Assembly: GCA_016649785.1 (NCBI GenBank)
Contig: JAENXB010000199.1
Location: 1 to 5,296 of the forward strand
Direction: 5' to 3'
Origin: Flavobacteriaceae bacterium
Lineage (GTDB): Bacteria; Bacteroidota; Bacteroidia; Flavobacteriales; Flavobacteriaceae
DNA: 5,296 bases
Shown here in pieces: positions 1 to 4,119 of the stretch. Each line of letters opens with the position of its first letter. The stretch's first letter is position 1. A program made the position numbers and the translations under genes. The notes beneath the pieces are model-generated. The model had not been told where the DNA came from, made no database searches, and saw only the letters and a list, made by a program, of their open reading frames with translations.

Positions 1-72
1 GGTCCGTTCGTCTAGGGGTTAGGACGCATGGTTTTCATCCATGTAACAGGGGTTCGATTCCCCTACGGACTA
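1..72 (+). tRNA. tRNA-Glu (anticodon UUC)
   Basis: The sequence folds into a complete cloverleaf. The 7-bp acceptor stem pairs 1-7 with 65-71, with a G-U wobble as its first pair. The D stem pairs 10-13 with 22-25. The anticodon stem pairs 27-31 with 39-43 around the loop 32-38, which places TTC at 34-36. The T stem pairs 48-52 with 60-64 around the loop TTCGATT. The discriminator base is A72. The 3' CCA is not encoded, so it must be added after transcription. The gene starts at the very first base of the window, so its promoter and any upstream tRNA partners lie outside. Only 31 bases separate it from rpsT with no terminator between, so the two are probably transcribed together. Confidence 0.97.
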
Positions 73-103
73 CTTTTAAAAAATTAATTAAATAGTAGTT
101 GTA

Positions 104-352
104 ATGGCAAATCATAAGTCAGCGTTAAAGAGAATTCGTAGCAATGAGACCAAACGTCTTAGAAATCGCTACCAACATAAAACTACCAGGAACGCTATCA
201 AAAAATTGCGTGAGTTGGAAAAATCAGAGGCTGAAGCTTTATACCCTTCTGTAGCTTCAATGATTGATAAATTGGCAAAGAAAAATATTATACACAATAA
301 TAAAGCTGCAAACCTGAAGTCAAAATTGACTAAACACGTAGCTGCACTTTAA
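104..352 (+). CDS. rpsT: 30S ribosomal protein S20
   Basis: This 82-residue, highly basic protein is ribosomal protein S20, a primary 16S rRNA-binding protein of the small subunit. The N-terminus MANHKSALKRIRSNETKRL is the family hallmark. It is followed by the alanine/lysine-rich helical body and the conserved C-terminal stretch around HNNKAANLKSKL (residues 64-75). The length is normal for the family. The ATG at 104 is the natural start: it gives the canonical MANHKSA opening, with no Shine-Dalgarno upstream, as usual in Bacteroidota. It sits 31 bases after tRNA-Glu and is followed by a strong terminator, so it probably forms the end of a tRNA-Glu/rpsT transcript. The E. coli gene is known for a UUG start and autogenous control. 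Here the start is ATG and nothing visible suggests that control. Confidence 0.97.
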   Translation: MANHKSALKRIRSNETKRLRNRYQHKTTRNAIKKLRELEKSEAEALYPSVASMIDKLAKKNIIHNNKAANLKSKLTKHVAAL

Positions 353-377
353 TATTTAAGTTGTGTTTAATTTATTC

Positions 378-414
378 AAAAACTGTTGGGAATTATATTC
401 CGGACAGTTTTTTT
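378..414 (+). terminator. Intrinsic terminator of the tRNA-Glu/rpsT transcript
   Basis: A hairpin pairs 378-392 with 398-412 around a 5-base loop. AAAAACTGT pairs perfectly with ACAGTTTTT; one G-T wobble and one G-G mismatch follow, and then GGAA pairs with TTCC. The 3' arm runs directly into seven T (408-414). It lies 25 bases after the rpsT stop codon, the expected place for a Rho-independent terminator. Confidence 0.9.
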
Positions 415-570
415 GTTTTATATTTTTAAAATAAAGCTGAATTTTTCCGGGTAAATGTGATCCTGTTAAAACTATTTCAGATCAGGAAAAATTGTTGTGG
501 ACTAAGCGCAAATTTCAGTCAATCTGTAGAGGAAAAATTTCCCTGGGATTAAAATTGTGGGCCTAGCATT

Positions 571-607
571 AAAAAACCCTGCCAGCATTTTAAACGATGG
601 CAGGGTT
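571..607 (-). terminator. Intrinsic terminator of the hydrolase-engB unit
   Basis: AACCCTGCCA (575-584) and TGGCAGGGTT (598-607) form a perfect 10-bp GC-rich stem with a 13-base loop. On the minus strand the stem is followed by a run of six T (the six A at 571-576 on the plus strand), which is the correct polarity for transcripts arriving from engB. It lies about 118 bases past the engB stop, giving that message a long 3' untranslated region. On the plus strand the hairpin is followed only by GTGTTGTTTT, so any action on read-through from rpsT would be weaker. Confidence 0.85.
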
Positions 608-621
608 GTGTTGTTTTACAA

Positions 622-711
622 CTTCAAACTTCTGTCTTCAAAACTTTTTTAGTCTTGTTTCTTTCTCTTGCCTCTTTTTTTTACTTCCGTCTTCAGTCTT
701 CCGACTTCTGA
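622..711. repeat. Two tracts of a degenerate 7-bp tandem repeat (CTTCNNN)
   Basis: Tract 1 (622-642) holds three units in phase: CTTCAAA, CTTCTGT, CTTCAAA. Tract 2 (684-711) holds four: CTTCCGT, CTTCAGT, CTTCCGA, CTTCTGA. The first four bases are invariant and the last three vary. On the minus strand the unit ends in GAAG, so the engB 3' untranslated RNA would be purine-rich here. Two runs of eight T (675-682 and 713-720) flank tract 2. The phasing is seen directly. The function is unknown; it could be a slippage-prone microsatellite or an RNA element of the engB message. Confidence 0.75.
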
Positions 712-724
712 CTTTTTTTTCAAT

Positions 725-1330
725 CTATTCCCGAATAAATTGCTCGTTAATAGTTTCTATTAAGTTTAGAACCTCGTCCCTTCCTAAATCACTTTCAGCA
801 GAGGTGGTGAAATATTCTGGCATTTCAGCCCAGGTTTCCAACATCTTGGTCTTATAAATTTCAATATTGCGCTCCAGGGCTTTTGGCCTAAGTTTGTCGG
901 CTTTGGTAAAAATTATATAGAACGGAATTCCGCGTTCGCCCATCCATCTCATGAATTCCAGATCTATCGCCTGGGGTTCATGCCTGCTGTCAATTAAAAC
1001 AAACGCGCAAAGCATTTGTTTTCTTTGTTCGAAATATGCGGTAATAAATTTTTGAAAGGTTTTTTTTGTCGATTTTGAAACCCGGGCATATCCATAACCA
1101 GGCAAATCTACCAAATGCCAATTTTTATTGATTAAAAAGTGATTGATAAGTTGTGTTTTTCCAGGTCTGCCCGAGGTTTTCGCCAGACTCTTCCTTTCGG
1201 TAAGCATATTTATAAGCGAAGATTTTCCTACGTTGCTTCTTCCTATAAATGCATATTCGGGCAAAGAACTGTCCGGGCATTTTCCAACTTCAGTATTGCT
1301 GACAAGAAATTCAGCAGTCTTGATTTTCAT
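725..1330 (-). CDS. engB: Ribosome-biogenesis GTPase EngB (YsxC/YihA)
   Basis: This 201-residue protein belongs to the EngB family of the TRAFAC GTPases, which assist late 50S ribosomal subunit assembly and are often essential. All G motifs are present: G1 GRSNVGKS (30-37), G2 GRPGKTQ (54-60), G3 DLPGYG (75-80), G4 TKAD (142-145) and G5 TSAES (176-180). The family motif GYGYARVS spans 78-85. The length is normal. I start it at the ATG at 1330 (MKIKTAEFLV). The open frame extends 17 residues further, to 1381, but that extension overlaps the end of the hydrolase gene and looks unlike the family N-terminus. With this start, 10 bases separate the two genes, so they form an operon read from the hydrolase promoter. 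The transcript ends at the hairpin at 571-607. Confidence 0.96.
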   Translation of the reverse strand: MKIKTAEFLVSNTEVGKCPDSSLPEYAFIGRSNVGKSSLINMLTERKSLAKTSGRPGKTQLINHFLINKNWHLVDLPGYGYARVSKSTKKTFQKFITAYFEQRKQMLCAFVLIDSRHEPQAIDLEFMRWMGERGIPFYIIFTKADKLRPKALERNIEIYKTKMLETWAEMPEYFTTSAESDLGRDEVLNLIETINEQFIRE

Positions 1331-1340
1331 ATATTTCAGT

Positions 1341-2105
1341 CTAAAACCCCTTTTCTTGGAGCCAGTTAAAGAGAATTTCATTAAATAAATCTGGCTGTTC
1401 CATCATTGCTGCATGTCCACATTTATCAATCCAATACAAATCTGAGTCGGGAAGCAATCTGTTAAATTCTTCACCGACTTCCGGTGGGGTGACATTGTCA
1501 TTTTTTCCCCAAATAATACAGGTTGGGGTTGTCATCTTAGGCAAATCCTTTGACATATTGTGACGTATGGCACTTTTCGCGATAGCCAGGGTTTTTATCA
1601 ACTTATTCCGATCGGTTACCGTGACGTAAACTTCATCTACAATTTCTTTGGTTGCAATAGTTGGGTCGTAGAATACAGTTTCGGCTTTTTTCTTAATAAA
1701 TTCATAGTCACCACGACGCGGGTAGCTTTCGCCCATCGCGTTTTCATATAAGCCGGAACTGCCGGTTATAATCAAGCCTTTGACCAGTTCGGGATACAAT
1801 TTTGTGCACAAAAGGGCAATATGTCCACCCAGGGAATTTCCCAATAAAATAACTTCCTTATACCCTTTCAGAATAAGAAAGTCCCTTAAATATTTTGCAA
1901 TTGTTCCCACACTTGTTTTAAGAAGGGGCAGAGTGTATAAAGGTAATTCCGGGATCAAAATTTTATATCCCTTTTGAGGAAAAAAGTTAACAACCCCATC
2001 AAAATTACTCAACCCGCCCATCAGGCCATGTAAAATGACGATTGGAGTTCCTTCTCCAATTTCCAGGTAAGAGAACTTTCCTTCCTGATGTATATTATTT
2101 TTCAT
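1341..2105 (-). CDS. Alpha/beta-fold hydrolase, substrate unknown
   Basis: This 254-residue, soluble-looking protein has the alpha/beta hydrolase fold and no signal peptide. The oxyanion-hole motif HGLMGG is at 26-31. The nucleophile elbow is GNSLGG (89-94), with Ser91 as nucleophile. The likely acid is Asp203 in WGKNDNVTPPE, and the likely catalytic base is His231 in CGHAAMMEQP. The triad is therefore complete and the enzyme should be active, probably as an esterase or C-C hydrolase; the sequence does not reveal the substrate. The stretch of about 120-190 forms the lid region. The ATG at 2105 is the only sensible start and lies about 20 bases below a good -7 promoter element. It heads the minus-strand unit with engB and is divergent from mraZ. 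As I recall, this hydrolase-engB pair next to mraZ recurs in flavobacteria, but a link to division is inference only. Confidence 0.93.
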   Translation of the reverse strand: MKNNIHQEGKFSYLEIGEGTPIVILHGLMGGLSNFDGVVNFFPQKGYKILIPELPLYTLPLLKTSVGTIAKYLRDFLILKGYKEVILLGNSLGGHIALLCTKLYPELVKGLIITGSSGLYENAMGESYPRRGDYEFIKKKAETVFYDPTIATKEIVDEVYVTVTDRNKLIKTLAIAKSAIRHNMSKDLPKMTTPTCIIWGKNDNVTPPEVGEEFNRLLPDSDLYWIDKCGHAAMMEQPDLFNEILFNWLQEKGF

Positions 2106-2130
2106 TGAGGGCCTTTGCTGTTAACATATG

Positions 2131-2138
2131 CAAATATA
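2131..2138 (-). promoter_or_regulatory. Bacteroidota -7 promoter element for the hydrolase-engB unit
   Basis: Read on the minus strand this is TATATTTG, an exact match to the TAnnTTTG -7 element used by the Bacteroidota primary sigma factor. It would start RNA near 2123-2127, leaving a 5' leader of about 20 bases before the ATG at 2105. I see no TTG at the usual -33 spacing (a TTG 12 bases upstream is too close), so the promoter may be weak or activator-dependent. It is a prediction from the motif and its position only. Confidence 0.6.
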
Positions 2139-2202
2139 GCGATTTCAGTACAAGTATAATCATTATTACAGAATAGCCTTGTGATTTGCTCAAAACTTTT
2201 CG

Positions 2203-2229
2203 CATTAAAAAAGCTTTATTTTTTTAATG
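2203..2229. repeat. AT-rich inverted repeat in the divergent control region
   Basis: CATTAAAAAA (2203-2212) and TTTTTTAATG (2220-2229) are a perfect 10-bp inverted repeat around a 7-base spacer. No gene on either strand ends here, so it is unlikely to be a terminator. It could be a protein-binding dyad, a bent A-tract, or chance in AT-rich DNA. Confidence 0.5.
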
Positions 2230-2263
2230 AAAATTTAACAATTACAACCTAAAAAGCAAGGTC

Positions 2264-2303
2264 CTGAAACCTAATGGAGTAGCGCTATTTAGTAGGTTTT
2301 CAG
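2264..2303. repeat. Nested palindrome upstream of mraZ
   Basis: The outer arms CTGAAACCTA (2264-2273) and TAGGTTTTCAG (2293-2303) are complementary over 10 bp with one bulged T. Inside lies the perfect 8-bp palindrome TAGCGCTA (2280-2287). The outer and inner dyads share almost the same centre (about 2283), so this reads as one imperfect 40-bp dyad rather than two unrelated repeats. It sits some 65 bases upstream of the mraZ -7 element, and upstream of the expected transcription start, so a DNA operator is more likely than an RNA hairpin. The binding protein, if any, is unknown. Confidence 0.6.
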
Positions 2304-2310
2304 CACAATA

Positions 2311-2330
2311 GGTGGATAAACTTATCAACA
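2311..2330. promoter_or_regulatory. Possible pair of inverted DnaA-box-like 9-mers
   Basis: TTATCAACA (2322-2330, plus strand) and TTATCCACC (2319-2311, minus strand) each match the DnaA box TTATCCACA at 8 of 9 bases. They are arranged as an inverted pair with 2 bases between. Part of the left one (GTGG at 2312-2315) also resembles the MraZ-type repeats immediately downstream, so this may instead be a diverged outlying MraZ repeat. The element is speculative. Confidence 0.35.
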
Positions 2331-2360
2331 AAGTGGAAGAATGTGGTAAAAAGTGGGAAT
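2331..2360 (+). promoter_or_regulatory. Direct-repeat array, probable MraZ operator
   Basis: Three decamers follow each other without a gap: AAGTGGAAGA, ATGTGGTAAA, AAGTGGGAAT, with GTGG at 2333, 2343 and 2353, exactly 10 bp apart. Known MraZ operators have the same design: TGGGN repeats with 5-base spacers in E. coli, and AAAGTG-type boxes with 3-base spacers in Mycoplasma. Both give a 10-bp period. The array covers the expected -33 region of the mraZ promoter, so bound MraZ would block RNA polymerase and repress its own cluster. An outlying GTGG lies at 2312. Confidence 0.8.
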
Positions 2361-2368
2361 AATTTCAA

Positions 2369-2376
2369 TATATTTG
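2369..2376 (+). promoter_or_regulatory. Bacteroidota -7 promoter element for the mraZ division cluster
   Basis: TATATTTG matches the TAnnTTTG -7 element exactly and is identical to the one facing the other way at 2131-2138. Transcription would start near 2380-2384, leaving only about 11-15 bases before the GTG start of mraZ. A TTG at the -33 spacing is missing; that position is occupied by the GTGG repeats. The position and its overlap with the MraZ array support the call. Confidence 0.65.
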
Positions 2377-2394
2377 AAGCTATAAAGAGATCAA

Positions 2395-2862
2395 GTGGTA
2401 AACCTAATTGGAACATACGAATGTAAAGTTGATGCTAAAGGCCGTCTTATGGTGCCTTCAGCATTAAAAAAGCAATTGTCTCCAGTTTTGAAGGAAAGTT
2501 TTGTGTTAAAAAGATCTGTATTTCAGCCCTGTTTGGAATTGTATCCTATGGAGGAATGGAATATTTTAATGCAGGGAATCAACCGTTTGAACCGGTTTAA
2601 TAAGAAAAACAATGATTTTATCCGAAAATTCACCGCCGGGGTTAAAACCGTTGAGGTGGATGCAAACGGAAGGTTGTTGATCCCCAAGGATCTGATGGGG
2701 TTTGCTGAAATTGACAAGGAAATTGTATTGTCTGCAGCGATCAATATTATTGAGATCTGGGATAAAAATAAATATGAAAATGCCATTGATGTTGGAGCCG
2801 ACGATTTTGCGGAACTGGCCGAAGAAGTAATGGGAAATAAATTATCTGATGGAATATCATAA
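2395..2862 (+). CDS. mraZ: MraZ, transcriptional regulator of the division/cell-wall cluster
   Basis: This 155-residue protein has two SpoVT/AbrB-like (double-psi) halves, each with the DxxGRxxxP signature: DAKGRLMVP at 13-21 and DANGRLLIP at 89-97. The family forms ring-shaped oligomers that bind short direct repeats in front of their own gene and control the dcw cluster. The GTG at 2395 is chosen as start because it yields the usual M-x-N-x-IGTYEC opening, and no ATG lies nearby upstream in frame. There is no Shine-Dalgarno and the predicted leader is very short. GTGG repeats at 2331-2360 are the likely target, so autorepression is inferred. The gene overlaps rsmH by 14 bases, suggesting translational coupling. 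The last 25 residues or so are acidic and divergent. Confidence 0.95.
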   Translation: MVNLIGTYECKVDAKGRLMVPSALKKQLSPVLKESFVLKRSVFQPCLELYPMEEWNILMQGINRLNRFNKKNNDFIRKFTAGVKTVEVDANGRLLIPKDLMGFAEIDKEIVLSAAINIIEIWDKNKYENAIDVGADDFAELAEEVMGNKLSDGIS

Positions 2863-3745
2863 TCCAGTATTATTAAAGGAATCTGTTGATGGATTAAACA
2901 TCAAACCGGATGGCGTTTATGTAGATGTCACTTTTGGCGGTGGAGGACATTCCAGGGAGATTTTGAGCAGGTTGGGGGAGAAGGGGAAATTATATGCTTT
3001 TGATCAGGATGAAGATGCGTTGGCAAACAAAATAGACGATCCGCGATTTACGCTTATCAATGAAAATTTCAGGTTTATAAAGAGGTTTTTAAGGTTTTAC
3101 GGGGTAAAAGAAGTGGATGGGATTTTAGGCGATTTTGGAGTTTCTTCTCATCAGTTCGATGTTGCCGAACGCGGTTTTTCTACCCGTTTTGAAGCGAAAC
3201 TGGATATGAGAATGAGCCAGAAAGGCAGTTTAAGCGCCCTGGAGGTTATCAACGAATATGAAGAAGAACAGCTTAAAAAGATGTTTTATGAGTATGCCGA
3301 TTTGCGGAACGCTCCAAAAATTGCTGCCGAGATAGTAAAGGCAAGAGAAGTAGCTCCAATTAAAACCAGTGAGCAATTAAAGGAAGTATTGCGTCCTTTT
3401 TTGTTTAAGGAAAAAGAACACAAAATTTTGGCCCAAATCTATCAGGCTATCCGGATAGAAGTAAATCAGGAGATCGAGGCTTTAAAGGAATTCTTGCTCC
3501 AAACCCAGGATTTGTTGAAAAAAGGCGGGAGACTGAGTTTGATCTCTTACCATTCCCTGGAAGACAGATTGGTAAAAAGATATATTCGAAGCGGTCTTTT
3601 TGAAGGTGATCCGGAAAAAGATTTTTATGGAAATATCTCGGTGCCTTTCAAAAAAGTGAATGGATTAATAGTGCCGGGCCCGGAAGAAATACGAAAAAAT
3701 AAAAGGGCGAGAAGTGCAAAATTGCGCATTGCTAAAAAATTATAA
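2849..3745 (+). CDS. rsmH: 16S rRNA m4C1402 N4-methyltransferase RsmH (MraW)
   Basis: This 298-residue SAM-dependent enzyme N4-methylates C1402 of 16S rRNA in the decoding centre. The SAM-binding motif TFGGGGHS spans 28-35, with FDQD at 51-54 after the second strand. Family motifs follow: DFGVSSHQ (95-102, usually DLGVSS, a mild change), GFSTR (109-113), LDMRM (118-122), QAIRIEVN (199-206), ISYHSLEDRLVK (232-243) and the C-terminal NKRARSAKLR (284-293). The length is typical and the protein looks complete. The ATG at 2849 gives the standard MxYHxPVLLxE opening (MEYHNPVLLKE) and lies inside the end of mraZ, in another frame. It is the second gene of the cluster, and 49 bases separate it from ftsL. 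Confidence 0.97.
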   Translation: MEYHNPVLLKESVDGLNIKPDGVYVDVTFGGGGHSREILSRLGEKGKLYAFDQDEDALANKIDDPRFTLINENFRFIKRFLRFYGVKEVDGILGDFGVSSHQFDVAERGFSTRFEAKLDMRMSQKGSLSALEVINEYEEEQLKKMFYEYADLRNAPKIAAEIVKAREVAPIKTSEQLKEVLRPFLFKEKEHKILAQIYQAIRIEVNQEIEALKEFLLQTQDLLKKGGRLSLISYHSLEDRLVKRYIRSGLFEGDPEKDFYGNISVPFKKVNGLIVPGPEEIRKNKRARSAKLRIAKKL

Positions 3746-3794
3746 AATTTATTGAAAGAGGGTTCTGGTTTGAGGGATTCTTTAATAAGAAGCT

Positions 3795-4112
3795 ATGAAA
3801 AAAGGGGTTTATAACATATTAAAGGCAAATTTTCTTATCAGTGATGATGCGTTTAAAAACTGGCGCTTTATCGTTTTTTGTACCCTTTTGGCCATCTTTA
3901 TGATCGCTTGTTCACATAGCGCGGAACGCAAAGTACATTTGATCGCAAAAATAAATAATGAAGTAAGGGAACTTCGAAGCGAATTCGTTGAGAAGCGATC
4001 CACTTTAATGAAGTTGAAGATGGAATCCAATATTACCTCCAAAATGGCAGACAGGGGTGTTAAACCTTCAGAAACTCCTCCATATAAAATTAAAATAAAA
4101 ATAACTGAATAG
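3795..4112 (+). CDS. ftsL: FtsL-like cell division protein
   Basis: This 105-residue bitopic membrane protein has a short cytoplasmic N-terminus, one transmembrane helix (about residues 24-39) and then a predicted coiled coil (about 44-78, rich in E, R, K and L). It ends in a tail containing GVKPSETPPYKI. That architecture, and its place between rsmH and the PBP gene, fit FtsL, which with FtsB and FtsQ recruits and activates the septal synthase FtsWI. It resembles the Bacteroidota-specific FtsL-like family more than the E. coli protein; the identification rests on context and topology as well as on the remembered family sequence. A cysteine (Cys39) ends the membrane segment, but the protein has no proper lipobox. 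The ATG at 3795 is the first start after an in-frame stop at 3786-3788. Confidence 0.87.
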   Translation: MKKGVYNILKANFLISDDAFKNWRFIVFCTLLAIFMIACSHSAERKVHLIAKINNEVRELRSEFVEKRSTLMKLKMESNITSKMADRGVKPSETPPYKIKIKITE

Positions 4113-4119
4113 TGATATT

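Larger units (their letters stand above)
353..724. other. Non-coding region between convergent rpsT and engB
   Basis: These 372 bases hold no convincing gene. Contents in order: the rpsT terminator (378-414), an AT-rich stretch without recognisable structure (415-570), a hairpin terminator oriented for the minus strand (571-607), and a pyrimidine-rich stretch with heptamer repeats and two runs of eight T (622-720). An open frame across 597-857 has low-complexity, F/S/L-rich translation and overlaps engB antisense, so I do not treat it as a gene. Two loosely similar segments (around 488-507 and 551-567, sharing AAAATTGT...GTGG) may be an old imperfect duplication, but the match is weak. Confidence 0.8.

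Noticed and set aside
488..567. Imperfect direct repeat (AAAATTGT...GTGG around 488-507 and 551-567)
   Set aside because: The match is short and gapped in AT-rich DNA and shows no associated structure, so chance is a sufficient explanation.
597..857. Plus-strand open frame of 86 codons
   Set aside because: Its first half translates the terminator arm and the pyrimidine-rich heptamer tract into F/S/L-rich low-complexity sequence, and its second half lies antisense to the clearly real engB.
1331..1381. 17-residue N-terminal extension of EngB up to an ATG at 1381
   Set aside because: It overlaps the 3' end of the hydrolase gene by 41 bases and does not resemble the EngB N-terminus; the ATG at 1330 gives a normal family length.
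3795..3920. Reading the FtsL-like protein as a lipoprotein because of MIACS at the end of its hydrophobic segment
   Set aside because: The residue at -3 is methionine rather than the usual leucine, the hydrophobic segment starts 24 residues in, and the coiled coil plus gene position fit a bitopic FtsL; the cysteine is probably incidental.
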